NCBI RefSeq assembly: GCF_001612665.1
Contig: NZ_BDAX01000001.1
Location: 62,001 to 126,000, forward strand
DNA length: 64,000 nucleotides
Source of the DNA: Nocardia alba NBRC 108234
Lineage (GTDB): Bacteria > Actinomycetota > Actinomycetes > Mycobacteriales > Mycobacteriaceae
Direction of reading: 5' to 3'
Positions 34,083-42,589 of this stretch are shown here, piece by piece. Position 1 is the first letter of the stretch; every line of letters begins with the position of its first letter. The notes beneath the pieces were generated by a model. The model saw only the letters and a program-made list of their open reading frames with translations, searched no databases and was not told where the DNA came from. Position numbers and translations under genes: made by a program.

Positions 34083-34103
34083 ACTGTACTGTACTGTTCT
34101 GTA
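34083..34103. promoter_or_regulatory. Tandem ACTGT repeats upstream of the dehydrogenase
   Basis: Immediately upstream of the dehydrogenase start the plus strand shows three consecutive ACTGT units and a variant TCTGT, in an otherwise GC-rich region. The 5-bp phase and closeness to the start suggest a regulatory element for the TetR protein, but no perfect palindrome is formed. Confidence 0.4.
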
Positions 34104-34199
34104 TCGTTAGCTGGCAAGGTCGATGTCCTCGCCGAACACAATGCTGACGTCGGAGATCGGAACTGCCTGAAAGCCCTGTGATTCGGAGCTGTGGGGTGG

Positions 34200-35039
34200 T
34201 CAGTTCTGTCGGCGGAATCCACCTTCGGTGTTGATGACCTGCCCGGTGATCCATGAGGCTTCGTCGGTGGCGAGCCAGCCGATGAGGCGGGCGGGGTCGT
34301 CGGGTGTGCCCCAGCGTTGGGCGGGGAACCGGCGGCGTACCGCCTCGTGGAGTTCGGGCGATGCGTATCCGGTGTCGACGGGGCCGGGGTTGACGGTGTT
34401 GAGGGTGATCGCCTGATCGGCGAGATGGTCGGCCAGGGTGGGGGTGATCGAGGCGAGGGCGCCTTTGGCTGTGGCATAGGCGATTTCGTCGCGCATGGGG
34501 CCGAGGTCCTGCCCGGAGGTCATGAGGACGACGCGGCCGCCGGGACGTCCGTCGTGCTGTGCGGCGAATGCTTGGGTGAGCAGCAGCACCGATCGGGTGT
34601 TCACGGCCCAATGGGCATCGAGCAGTGCGGCGTCCAATGTGCCCAGTGGACCGTCGCCACCGCTGCGTGCGTGGTTGCAGACGAGGATGTCGAGATGCCC
34701 GTAAACCGCTGTCGCGGTGGTGATCAACCGCGCGGGCGCGTCGGCACCGGCGAGGTCGAGGCCGAGGTGGTGGACCGGGGTGTTGTCGGCCAGGGTTTCG
34801 AACAGGGCTTGTGGTCCGTCGGGGTCTGCTCCCCATGGCTGTTCACTGTCGTGGGGTGCGTGGTGGTGCAGGAACAAGCTCGCACCCGATGCGGCCAACC
34901 GGCGAGCGATCGCGTAGCCGATGCCCTTGCGTCGGCTCACTCCGGTGATCACGGCGACGCGGCCGCGCAGTGGCAATGGGTCACGCTGCAGTTCAACGGC
35001 AGTGGGTTCGGTGTGTGGCACGGGGCAATTCTCGGTCAT
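34200..35039 (-). CDS. SDR family oxidoreductase
   Basis: Short-chain dehydrogenase of 279 residues, classical type: AVITGVSRRKGIGYAIARRLA (nucleotide motif), VCNHARSGGDGP in place of NNAG, LMTSGQDLGPM, the catalytic YATAK, NPGPVDTGYA, and WITGQVINTEGGF at the end. It carries a 20-residue N-terminal arm. GC-rich codon use matches its neighbours. It stands alone, 118 bases upstream of the dehydrogenase gene and 30 bases before the SDR relic. Substrate unknown. Confidence 0.88.
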   Translation of the reverse strand: MTENCPVPHTEPTAVELQRDPLPLRGRVAVITGVSRRKGIGYAIARRLAASGASLFLHHHAPHDSEQPWGADPDGPQALFETLADNTPVHHLGLDLAGADAPARLITTATAVYGHLDILVCNHARSGGDGPLGTLDAALLDAHWAVNTRSVLLLTQAFAAQHDGRPGGRVVLMTSGQDLGPMRDEIAYATAKGALASITPTLADHLADQAITLNTVNPGPVDTGYASPELHEAVRRRFPAQRWGTPDDPARLIGWLATDEASWITGQVINTEGGFRRQN

Positions 35040-35069
35040 GCCGTGTGGTGTGCCTGGATCAGCGCGACG

Positions 35070-35386
35070 TCAGGTGGTCGTGAGCAAGCCACCGTCGATC
35101 ACGAGGTCCGAGCCGGTGATGTTCGCGGCGCGATCACTGGCCAGGAAGGCGGCGAGATCAGCGATCTCGTCAGGCCGGGTGAATCGGCCGGTAACGGATG
35201 CGGATGCGGCGGCCTGGGCGACGGCTGCGGCGTCGTCGCCGGTGGCCTGGGCGATCGCGGTGGCGACACCGGCCTCGCCCAGCCACAGGTGATCATGATG
35301 ATGCTGCCTTTGCCGGCGCCGAGCACGGCGGGCAGCACCGCGCGGGTGGTTCGGATCGCGGCCAGCAGATTCAGGGGTGAAAGTGC
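35070..35386 (-). pseudogene. Decayed SDR gene (C-terminal half with internal deletion)
   Basis: Frames on the minus strand show pieces of one [23 protein letters not shown] and GKGSIIMIT (35386-35290) belong to the middle of the fold. The frame then jumps to [19 protein letters not shown] and [20 protein letters not shown] through [12 protein letters not shown] at the end (35284-35070). The N-terminal Rossmann half and the YxxxK active-site segment are missing. The family would need about 45 more residues at the junction near 35287. It is therefore a degraded gene, not a short functional one. Confidence 0.75.
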
Positions 35387-35423
35387 CCAACCAGTGCGGT
35401 CGCTCCTTCGTCGGTCCGGTCGC

Positions 35424-36223
35424 TCACAGGCCCTGATCGGCGAGCCAGGCGAGCACCGCGTCGGCGACATCCTTCCACCCGCTGTCCACGGTGAGCGAAT
35501 GACCACGCCCTTCGAATTGGCGAAGTTCGGTGACCGCGGTGGAGTCGCGGTACTGCTTGAGTGTGGACCGAGTGACCACATCGGGCACTGTGTGGTCCTC
35601 GAGCCCTGAGATGAGCAGCAGCGGGCCCCGATCGGCGTTGCCTGTGTTCACCTTTGCTTGGGAATGCGGCACGAAGTTGGCGGCGGCGGCTTGGAACAGC
35701 GGACGCGCCGGTGAGGGAATGGTCCACTGCTCGAACAATTCGTCGGACTCCTGCTCGGAGACCGCGTTCCCGAATCCGAACCGGAATTCCTTGCTGGTGA
35801 GCGAGATCGCCTTGTGCAGATTCGCCGGGTTCCCCAGTGCGGGCAGTCCCGCGCGCAGCTGCGCCAACGGCAGCGGCAACACGCCCTTGATCTGTGCGGG
35901 ATCGATCGCTACACCGGCGATACCCCGACCCTCACCCAGTAGCTTCTCGGTGATCAGGCCACCGAACGAATGCCCGACAATGATGGGCGCGGCGGGTAGG
36001 GCATCGATGATCTGCGCGAAATGTGCTGTCGCATCGTCGATTCCAACATCGGCAACCGCCTCGGGGTGTTCGCGGGCGGAGGTGACCGTATCGGGCTCGC
36101 CGGGCCATCCGGGGGCGAGCGGGGCGTATCCGGCGGCACGGAAATGCTCGACCCAGGGACCCAACTGCTGGCGTGTAACCACAGGCCGTGGATGAAGACG
36201 ACAGGGGTAGCGGTCTGGGGCAT
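35424..36223 (-). pseudogene. Alpha/beta hydrolase disrupted by a frameshift
   Basis: Alpha/beta hydrolase of about 265 residues split by a one-base frameshift. From ATG 36223 the frame reads TPVVFIHGLWLHASSW (oxyanion HG motif), then becomes nonsense near 36160. The next frame continues at PWVEHFRAAGYAPLAPGWPGE and carries the catalytic Ser in IIVGHSFGG, Asp in ISGLEDHTVPD and His in EGRGHSLTVDSGW. The conserved residues are all retained, so the loss is recent, or the shift is a sequencing error. The neighbouring SDR relic favours real decay. Confidence 0.75.
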
Positions 36224-36353
36224 CTCGATCCCTCTCAGCGCGGACCATGGACGCGGCCGCTGTGTCGATTCGACCAGGCATCAAGCGGAGGTCAACCCTG
36301 TGAATCGAACACCGATTCGCGGGCAATGTCCAGGTCATGTCGTGGCCGCACCG

Positions 36354-36366
36354 ATAACCGCGTTAT
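36354..36366. promoter_or_regulatory. Short palindrome upstream of the LysR gene
   Basis: ATAAC, CGC, GTTAT: a perfect 5+5 inverted repeat in an AT-rich patch 26 bases upstream of GTG 36392. LysR proteins commonly use T-N11-A sites with such symmetry, so an autoregulatory box is plausible. Confidence 0.4.
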
Positions 36367-36391
36367 TATCGTCGCAGGCGAGGATGTATTC

Positions 36392-37420
36392 GTGGTCCGA
36401 TGGCGCCAGAGAGCGAGAGCGGAATTGGACCTGGACCTACGCCTGCTGCGGTACTTCGTCACGGTTGCCGAGGAGTTGCACTTCGGCCGCGCCGCCGCCA
36501 GGCTCTACATCAGCCAGCCCGCGCTGTCGCAGCAGATCCGCAAGCTCGAAGAACAGCTGGGCGGCCGGCTGCTCGAGCGAAACAGCCGCCACGTGACGGT
36601 GACTCCGCGTGGGCATCGAGTGCTCTCCGATGCCCGGGAGATGATCGCCCTGGCCACGCGTATCGGCGAACGACCCGATGACTCGGGGGTCGTGCGTATC
36701 GCGCACATCTTCGAGTTGCCGACCACCCGGATCGTCGCCGACGCCTTCGCCGCGAGCTGCCCCGATATCCGGCTCGCCGAGTATTCGATGGACAGCTTCC
36801 GGCAGTTGGACGCGTTGCTGGGCCGACGGCTCGATATCGCGATACTGCGGGTCACCTCCGCGATGGTCGCACGGTATCCGACCGGCTGGCGCTTTCATCG
36901 CCTCCGGCTCGAGCCGATGCTGCTGGTCGGGCGCCCGAATGATCTGCCCGCGACCACGGCGTCGTTGTTCGAACGCCCGGTGGGAGTCTTCGCTGACACG
37001 CCCGAATCAGGGTTGTACAACGCCCACGGTGACTATCTGAGCGCGTTCGAACACCACACGGCGATGTCGTTGCGGTGGCTCGGGAACCCGGGCACCTTCG
37101 GGCATTGCCTGGCCGTCGTGCGGCGTACCCCCGAGGTGGGCTATGTCCTCGAATTCGAAAGCTACGCAGAACGATACAGCGAATTGGGGATACCGATCTA
37201 TCGCCCCGCCGAGGTGCAACCGTACTACCCGTGGTGCATCGCGTGGCGCGACGAGCCCCACAGCGAAGCCGTCGCGAGCTTCCTGCGGATCGCCGAAGAT
37301 ACTGCGCGAGAACGGAATTGGCACACTCCGCCGCAGCAGACGGGGCTGCCCTGGGCGCCTGCCGGCGACCCCACGGATTCGTTCCAGGCCGCGGCCGCCG
37401 AGCCGTGGCCGCAGCGGTGA
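36392..37420 (+). CDS. LysR family regulator
   Basis: LysR regulator of 342 residues. The N-terminal winged HTH is clear (LRLLRYFVTVAEELHFGRAAARL then YISQPALSQQIRKLEEQLGG, RLLERNSRHV). The effector domain follows with VVRIAHIFELPTTRIVADAF and LGRRLDIAILRV. GTG 36392 is favoured by AGGAT upstream; TTG 36425 is the nearest alternative. It is divergent from the broken hydrolase at 36223, its likely former target, and faces the SDR at 37509-38318. Confidence 0.88.
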   Translation: MVRWRQRARAELDLDLRLLRYFVTVAEELHFGRAAARLYISQPALSQQIRKLEEQLGGRLLERNSRHVTVTPRGHRVLSDAREMIALATRIGERPDDSGVVRIAHIFELPTTRIVADAFAASCPDIRLAEYSMDSFRQLDALLGRRLDIAILRVTSAMVARYPTGWRFHRLRLEPMLLVGRPNDLPATTASLFERPVGVFADTPESGLYNAHGDYLSAFEHHTAMSLRWLGNPGTFGHCLAVVRRTPEVGYVLEFESYAERYSELGIPIYRPAEVQPYYPWCIAWRDEPHSEAVASFLRIAEDTARERNWHTPPQQTGLPWAPAGDPTDSFQAAAAEPWPQR

Positions 37421-37483
37421 CATCGTGACCTGCCCCACCGAATGTGTTCCAACTCTGGTTGCTGACAGACAGCCTTCCCGAAA

Positions 37484-37497
37484 GGCCGCCTGCGGCC
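37484..37497. terminator. Small hairpin between convergent LysR and SDR genes
   Basis: GGCCGC and GCGGCC separated by CT form a perfect 6-bp stem in the convergent gap, without a clear T run. Weak terminator candidate for either gene. Confidence 0.3.
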
Positions 37498-37508
37498 CTG
37501 CCAGTGGC

Positions 37509-38318
37509 TCAGCGCAGCCCGGGGTGCTGGCGCGAAAGCATCGGCACCAGAAGTCGTTTCGGCAGGAAGGGCACCAGCGCGGCGGCTGCGCGGTTGGCCA
37601 GTCCCGGGATGGCCACCATGGTGCCCTTGTCCAGGCCGCTGATACCGACGCGGGCCACCACCTCTGGTGATACCCACATGACAGGCGGCAGTGCGGCGTG
37701 CGCCTCCTCGGAAGTGAAGCCCGCGCGCTCGCCGAAACCGGTGTCGACCGGCCCTGGGCACAGTACGGTCGCGGTGACGCCGGTGCCACGCAGTTCGCCG
37801 GACAGGCTCTGGGTGTAGGACAGCACGAACGCCTTGCTCGCGCCGTACCCGGCCTGGCCGGGCAGCGGCTGGAACGCGCCGGTGGAGGCGACATTGAGCA
37901 CCGCTCCGGTGCCGCGGGCCACCATCGCGGGCAGGAAGCGGGTGCACAGATCGACGACCGCGACGACATCGAGTTCGACCATCGCGATCTCGGCATCCGG
38001 GGTGGCCTTGTGCACGGGGCCGAGAGTGGAGATTCCGGCGCAATTCACCAGGATCGAGGGAGCGAGTCCGAGCTCTTCGACGCGTCCGAGCAGCGCGGCG
38101 CGGGTCTCGCGGTCGCCGAGGTCGGCGGCGAGGATATCGGCGCGGACACCGGTCGCGGTGATCTCGGCGGCTAGTTCGGCCAACTTGTCGGCGCTGCGCG
38201 CGACCAGCGTGACCTGGTGTCCGCGCGCGGCCAGTTCACGGGCCAGCGCGGCACCGATGCCGGAGGAGGCGCCGGTGACGATCGCGGTGCGGTCGGCAGC
38301 GGGGGAGGGAAGGCTCAT
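37509..38318 (-). CDS. SDR family oxidoreductase
   Basis: Short-chain dehydrogenase of 269 residues: TGASSGIGAALARELA (nucleotide motif), VARSADKLAE (NADP selectivity), VNCAGIST for the NNAG, VLNVASTGAFQPLPG and the catalytic YGASK, then CPGPVDTGF. The C-terminus is hydrophobic/basic (ANRAAAALVPFLPKRLLVPMLSR), as in the DltE-like subgroup. It is divergent from the kinase operon that starts at 38518, with 200 bases between. Confidence 0.88.
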   Translation of the reverse strand: MSLPSPAADRTAIVTGASSGIGAALARELAARGHQVTLVARSADKLAELAAEITATGVRADILAADLGDRETRAALLGRVEELGLAPSILVNCAGISTLGPVHKATPDAEIAMVELDVVAVVDLCTRFLPAMVARGTGAVLNVASTGAFQPLPGQAGYGASKAFVLSYTQSLSGELRGTGVTATVLCPGPVDTGFGERAGFTSEEAHAALPPVMWVSPEVVARVGISGLDKGTMVAIPGLANRAAAALVPFLPKRLLVPMLSRQHPGLR

Positions 38319-38517
38319 ACGCCCAGCCTAGGGCGAACGCCGGCACCATCCGCGGAATCGGGTGACCAGGAAATGTCTAGCACGCCATGGATTGAGATAC
38401 ATGGGCTTTGATTCTCTTATTGTCTCGTCGCGTGATCTGCCGTAGCTTCCCCTTCGAGTCACAACGCAGATACCTTCGAAGTTCTCTCACGATGGCGGCA
38501 GCGCCAGAGGGGTCACT

Positions 38518-38808
38518 GTGCAGAATCAACCACCCGCAGCCGAGCTGCTGGAGTCCCTGGCCGAACTACTGGAGAGCACATTGCTGCCGGCCTTGCCACC
38601 CGCCCTGCAGCACCGTGCGCGGGTAGGGGCGAATCTGGCCAGGATCGTGCGTCGCGAGATCGATCTCGCGCCGGCGGCGACGCGACATGAACACGAACTA
38701 CTCGGCGCGGTCGACGACGAGCGCGCCCTGTGGCAGGCACTGGTCGAGGTGGTGCGCGCCGACCTGGCGATCGCCAAACCCGGGTACGACAGCTGGGAGG
38801 GTCAGTGA
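38518..38808 (+). CDS. DUF6285-type small partner of the APH kinase (LvaB-like)
   Basis: Helical protein of 96 residues: ELLESLAELLESTLLPALPP then RVGANLARIVRREIDLAP, then HEHELLGAVDDERALWQAL. Size, helical makeup and direct location before an APH-type kinase and an acyl-CoA dehydrogenase fit DUF6285 and the small LvaB partner of the levulinate kinase LvaA. GTG 38518 has AGAGGGG upstream. Its TGA overlaps the kinase GTG (GTGA at 38805-38808), consistent with stoichiometric expression. Direct binding to the kinase is inferred from the family, not visible. Confidence 0.75.
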   Translation: MQNQPPAAELLESLAELLESTLLPALPPALQHRARVGANLARIVRREIDLAPAATRHEHELLGAVDDERALWQALVEVVRADLAIAKPGYDSWEGQ

Positions 38809-39809
38809 CCACCGATCTCGCCGCCGGTCTGGCCGAGTTCCTGACCCGGACCTGGGCCGCGCCTGCGCGGGTAGACGAGCTCGAGTATCTCTCGGCGGGC
38901 GCGCGCCGACGCAACGTCGGCTTCACCGCGCAGGTCGAGGGGGAGCGCGCACGCAAGCTGGTCGCCACGCTCGTGCCGGCCGCCGTGCAGATCATGTCGG
39001 TCGAGGATGAGGCGGCGGTGCGCGAACTGGCGCGGTCGCACGGGGTGGCGGTGCCAGCGGTGGTGGCGGTCTGCGCGGATCCGGCCGTGGTGGGCGAGCC
39101 GTTCGTTGTCAGCGATCACGTGGCCGGGGAGACCGTCCCGCGCAAGGTATTGCGCCTCATCGCGGCCGAAGGCAACGCCGAGGCAGTGGCCCGCGAGTGG
39201 GGCGAGGCGATGGGCAGGCTGCACGCCATCGATCCGGCCGCCGCTCCGGGCACCGTGCCCGCCGCGGGCGCCGACCCGGCCGCCGGCCTTTTCGCCGCGG
39301 CCGAGACGGACGTGCGTGCGCTGCTCGGCGACCGGCCGGTGTTCGAGCTGTCGCTGCGCTGGCTCGAACAGCGCCTCCCTGGCCCGCCGCCGCGCACCGC
39401 GCTGCTGCATACCGACCTGCGCAACGGCAATATCGTCGTCGCCGATGACGGTGTGCGGGCCGTGCTGGACTGGGAGGGCGCTCAGCGTTTCGGCGACCCG
39501 ATGCGTGACGTGGCCTGGCCCGCGCTGCGGATGTGGCGCTTCGGCGCGGACGATCGCGAGTTCGGCGGTTTCGCCGACCGCGCGAGCTTCCTGCGCGGCT
39601 ACCAGGGCGCGGGCGGTGACTTCGATCTCGACCGATTCCGCTGGTGGAAGGTGATGGGCACGCTGGCCTGGGGCGTCGGCCTGGCCGCCCAGGCCGCCGC
39701 GCATGTCGACGGCAGCGTGCGCGACATCGTCATGGCCGCCAGCGGCCGGCGGGTTTCCGAAATCGAGTGGGACCTGCTCATGCAGATTCGCCCCGAGGCG
39801 AAAGTATAG
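38805..39809 (+). CDS. APH-type acyl-CoA kinase-like protein (LvaA-like)
   Basis: Kinase of 334 residues of the APH superfamily. After an N-terminal lobe (RRRNVGFTAQVEGERARKLVAT) come FVVSDHVAGETVPRKVL, the catalytic loop LLHTDLRNGNIVVADD (HTDxxxxN) and the metal motif VLDWEGAQRFGDPMRDV. A membrane-like helix (MGTLAWGVGLAAQAAAH) near the end is part of the alpha subdomain. It is coupled to the DUF6285 gene and eight bases before the acyl-CoA dehydrogenase. Phosphorylation of a 4-hydroxyacyl-CoA by analogy with LvaAB is inferred. Confidence 0.85.
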   Translation: MTTDLAAGLAEFLTRTWAAPARVDELEYLSAGARRRNVGFTAQVEGERARKLVATLVPAAVQIMSVEDEAAVRELARSHGVAVPAVVAVCADPAVVGEPFVVSDHVAGETVPRKVLRLIAAEGNAEAVAREWGEAMGRLHAIDPAAAPGTVPAAGADPAAGLFAAAETDVRALLGDRPVFELSLRWLEQRLPGPPPRTALLHTDLRNGNIVVADDGVRAVLDWEGAQRFGDPMRDVAWPALRMWRFGADDREFGGFADRASFLRGYQGAGGDFDLDRFRWWKVMGTLAWGVGLAAQAAAHVDGSVRDIVMAASGRRVSEIEWDLLMQIRPEAKV

Positions 39810-39817
39810 GAGAGACA

Positions 39818-41080
39818 GTGGATTTCGAACTGCCCGACGATCTGGCCGGATATCTGAGCGAGCTGGATGCGTTCATCGAGGCCGAGATCATCCCGCTCGA
39901 GCAGCAGGCCGACAACATGCGCTTCTTCGACCACCGCCGTGAGGACGCGCGCACCGACTGGGACCGTGGCGGTCTGCCGAGCGCGGAGTGGGAGCGATTG
40001 CTGGCTGAAGCGCGTCGTCGTGCCGATGCCGCGGGCCACTACCGCTATGCCTTCCCGCGCGAGTTCGGCGGGCGCGACGGCACCAATCTCGGGATGGCGG
40101 TGATCCGCGAGCACCTGGCCGGACGGGGTCTCGGTCTGCATTGCGACCTGCAGAACGAGCACGCCATCGTCGCCAACAATGTGGGTCTGCTGCTGATGCT
40201 CGAGTACGGCACCCCGGCTCAGCGAGCCCAGTGGGTGGACGGGTTGGCCGCGGGCACGAAGTTCTTCGCCTTCGGCATCACCGAGCCCGATCACGGTTCC
40301 GATGCCACCCACATGGCGACCACCGCCACCCGGGCGGGTGACGACTGGATCATCAACGGGGCCAAGACCTGGAACACCGGAGTCCACATCGCCGACGCCG
40401 ATCTGATCTTCGCCCGCACCTCGGGACGACCCGGCGACGGACACGGCATCACCGCGTTCCTGGTGCCGATGGACGCGCCCGGCTTCCGGGTCGAGGAGTA
40501 CCTCTGGACCTTCAATATGCCCACCGACCACGCGCGTGTCTCGCTGACCGAGGTGCGGGTCCCGAATTCGGCGATCTTCGGGCAGGAGGGCCGAGGTCTC
40601 GGCGTCGTCCAGCATTTCTTCAACGAGAACCGGATCCGCCAAGCGGCCTCCAGCCTCGGCGCGGCGCAGTACTGCATCGACCAGTCCGTCGCATACGCCA
40701 AGGAGCGCAAGCCTTTCGGCAAGCCGCTGGCAGCCAACCAGGCCATCCAATTCCCGCTGGTGGAACTGCACACCCAGTGTGAGATGCTGCGCGCGCTCAT
40801 CCACAAGACCGCCTGGTCCATGGACACCTACGGCACTTTCGCTGCCTCCGAACAGGTTTCGATGTGCAACTACTGGGCCAACCGGCTGTGCTGCGAAGCC
40901 GCCGACCGGGCCATGCAGGTGCACGGTGGTCTGGGCTACTCGCGGCACAAGCCGTTCGAGCACATCTATCGCCACCATCGGCGCTACCGGATCACCGAGG
41001 GGGCGGAGGAGATCCAGATGCGGCGGGTGGCCGGGTATCTGTTCGGGTTCATGGACCGCACCGCGGTCAAAGGGGTGTGA
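39818..41080 (+). CDS. Acyl-CoA dehydrogenase (LvaC/ACAD10-11-like)
   Basis: Acyl-CoA dehydrogenase of 420 residues. The order is: N-terminal helices (YAFPREFGGRDGTNLGMAV), the beta domain (FFAFGITEPDHGSDATHM, WNTGVHIADADL), and C-terminal helices with RAMQVHGGLGYSRHKPFEHIY, then HRRYRITEGAEEIQMRRVAG. GTG 39818 follows AGGAGAGAC. Together with the preceding kinase pair it gives the arrangement kinase partner, kinase, dehydrogenase, which in Pseudomonas (lva) and in eukaryotic ACAD10/11 carries out phosphorylation and elimination of phosphate from a 4-hydroxyacyl-CoA. That assignment is by family analogy. Confidence 0.9.
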   Translation: MDFELPDDLAGYLSELDAFIEAEIIPLEQQADNMRFFDHRREDARTDWDRGGLPSAEWERLLAEARRRADAAGHYRYAFPREFGGRDGTNLGMAVIREHLAGRGLGLHCDLQNEHAIVANNVGLLLMLEYGTPAQRAQWVDGLAAGTKFFAFGITEPDHGSDATHMATTATRAGDDWIINGAKTWNTGVHIADADLIFARTSGRPGDGHGITAFLVPMDAPGFRVEEYLWTFNMPTDHARVSLTEVRVPNSAIFGQEGRGLGVVQHFFNENRIRQAASSLGAAQYCIDQSVAYAKERKPFGKPLAANQAIQFPLVELHTQCEMLRALIHKTAWSMDTYGTFAASEQVSMCNYWANRLCCEAADRAMQVHGGLGYSRHKPFEHIYRHHRRYRITEGAEEIQMRRVAGYLFGFMDRTAVKGV

Positions 41081-41114
41081 GCCCGGCCCGATAGGGGCCC
41101 ACCACCAACTGCAT

Positions 41115-41161
41115 CTTGAATGGTCATCAAGAACGCGCTATCTTCTTGGGGACCGTTCAAG
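41115..41161. promoter_or_regulatory. Two 17-bp operators exactly 30 bp apart
   Basis: 41115-41131 reads CTTGA, seven bases, TCAAG; 41145-41161 reads CTTGG, seven bases, TCAAG. The two sites are 30 bp apart start to start (about three helical turns), immediately ahead of the gene starting at 41188, so a regulator could bind both on one DNA face. A protein of TetR size fits. The TetR gene at 42690 two genes downstream is a candidate. Confidence 0.65.
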
Positions 41162-41187
41162 AATTTGACAGATCAAGGTGGTTTACT

Positions 41188-41754
41188 TTGGACACCCACG
41201 CCGCCGACGAACTGCGCCGCCTCGACAACAGCGATCTGCTCGCCCTGTTCACCACCCTGGAAGCCCCTGCGATCGCCGAGATGGAGGGCGAGTACACCGC
41301 CGCTCTGCTGGCCCAGCCGAACTTGTTCGCGGTGGTGACCGGAAAGGTGGCCGTGGCCAATCCGCTCGGTCCGTGGCTGTGCAAGGCATTCCGGCCGGTG
41401 GATGCGAACGGCGGGCGTGGCTACAACACTTTCGGCGAGTTCGGTCAGGTCCGGCAGCGCTACCCGATGCGCACACTCTTGGCACCGTCGCGCTACGACG
41501 GCGCTCCGGCCTACACGCTGATCTATCGCGCCTACATCTCGATGTGTGGGTCGATCAACATGGTGGACGAGGTGCGCCGGGCCGCGCCCGGCGTCTATCT
41601 GGGCCTGGGCACCTGGGGATTCACCGACTCTCAGCGCCGCGTGCCCCGGCCCTTCCTGCTGACCGGCCCGGTCGGCCCGTACCGCGGCGATATCGGCATC
41701 GCCAGGCCCGCATTCACGACCAGTTCTCGTGAGCTGCCAGGTCCACTCGCCTGA
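41188..41754 (+). CDS. Conserved-looking hypothetical protein ahead of an SDR
   Basis: Soluble protein of 188 residues that I do not recognise. It carries an N-terminal helical start (DELRRLDNSDLLALFTTLEA), a middle part rich in aromatic residues (GRGYNTFGEFGQVRQRYPMR; YTLIYRAYISMCGSINMVDEV) and a C-terminal GLGTWGFTDSQRR. TTG 41188 is preferred because AAGGTGG precedes it and the operators would lie upstream, not inside, the gene; the frame stays open back to TTG 41116. It is followed by an SDR 37 bases downstream, so the two probably form a unit. No catalytic motif is evident. Confidence 0.6.
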   Translation: MDTHAADELRRLDNSDLLALFTTLEAPAIAEMEGEYTAALLAQPNLFAVVTGKVAVANPLGPWLCKAFRPVDANGGRGYNTFGEFGQVRQRYPMRTLLAPSRYDGAPAYTLIYRAYISMCGSINMVDEVRRAAPGVYLGLGTWGFTDSQRRVPRPFLLTGPVGPYRGDIGIARPAFTTSSRELPGPLA

Positions 41755-41791
41755 CACCTCACCCATCCGTGCCACCCGAGCGAAGGAAATC

Positions 41792-42589
41792 ATGACGACA
41801 TCCCCTCGTACCGCGCTGATCACGGGCGCGTCCGCCGGCATCGGCGCGACGTTTGCCCGCCACTTGGCCGCGAGCGGCTACCAGCTGCTGTTGGTCGCCC
41901 GCCGCGCTGACCGTCTCCGGGAACTCGCCGAGCAGCTGACCGGCGACCACGGTGTGCGCTGCGAGGTGTTCGCCGCCGATCTCACCGATCCCGCCGCACC
42001 CGCCGCGATTGTGGATTTCGCCGACCAACAGGGCCTGGACATCGACGTACTCATCAACAACGCGGGACTGTCGGGCAAGACCGCGTTCGCCGATACCCCA
42101 TGGGATGCCCTTGCCGGGGAGATCCAGCTGATGGTGACCGCTCCGACCGAACTCGCCCACCGGGTCATCCCCGGCATGAAGAAGCGGCAGTGGGGTCGCA
42201 TCATCAACCTGTCCTCGGTGGCCGCGTTCGCCCCACCCGGCGCCAGCCTGCTCTACACCGGGATCAAATCCTATGTCCTCAACGCCTCGCAATCCCTCGA
42301 CATGGAACTCAAACCTCACGGCATCCACGTCACCGCCCTGTGCCCCGGCTTGACCCACACCGAATTCCACGACGTCATGGGCACTCGCGACAAAGCCGAC
42401 CACCTACCCGCCATCCTCTGGCAGCAGCCCGACGCCGTCGTCACCGAGGCCTTGGCGGCGGTGATGAACGGCAAACCCGTGTGCGTGCCCGGCGTCGTCA
42501 ACAAGATCTCCGCCGCCGCTATGAAGCCCCTGCCCATCCGCCTGGGCTACTTCGTCGGAAAGACCTTCAACCCCTTCAAGAACGGCTGA
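41792..42589 (+). CDS. SDR family oxidoreductase
   Basis: Short-chain dehydrogenase of 265 residues: TGASAGIGATFARHLA, VARRADRLRE, INNAGLSGKT, NLSSVAAFAPPGASLLY and the catalytic YTGIK (Ile at the third variable position), CPGLTHTEF. The end is basic and hydrophobic. GAAGGAAAT precedes ATG 41792. It follows the gene at 41188 after 37 bases, and both sit behind the two 30-bp-spaced operators. It belongs to the DltE/KduD-like group common in actinobacteria; the substrate is unknown. Confidence 0.88.
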   Translation: MTTSPRTALITGASAGIGATFARHLAASGYQLLLVARRADRLRELAEQLTGDHGVRCEVFAADLTDPAAPAAIVDFADQQGLDIDVLINNAGLSGKTAFADTPWDALAGEIQLMVTAPTELAHRVIPGMKKRQWGRIINLSSVAAFAPPGASLLYTGIKSYVLNASQSLDMELKPHGIHVTALCPGLTHTEFHDVMGTRDKADHLPAILWQQPDAVVTEALAAVMNGKPVCVPGVVNKISAAAMKPLPIRLGYFVGKTFNPFKNG

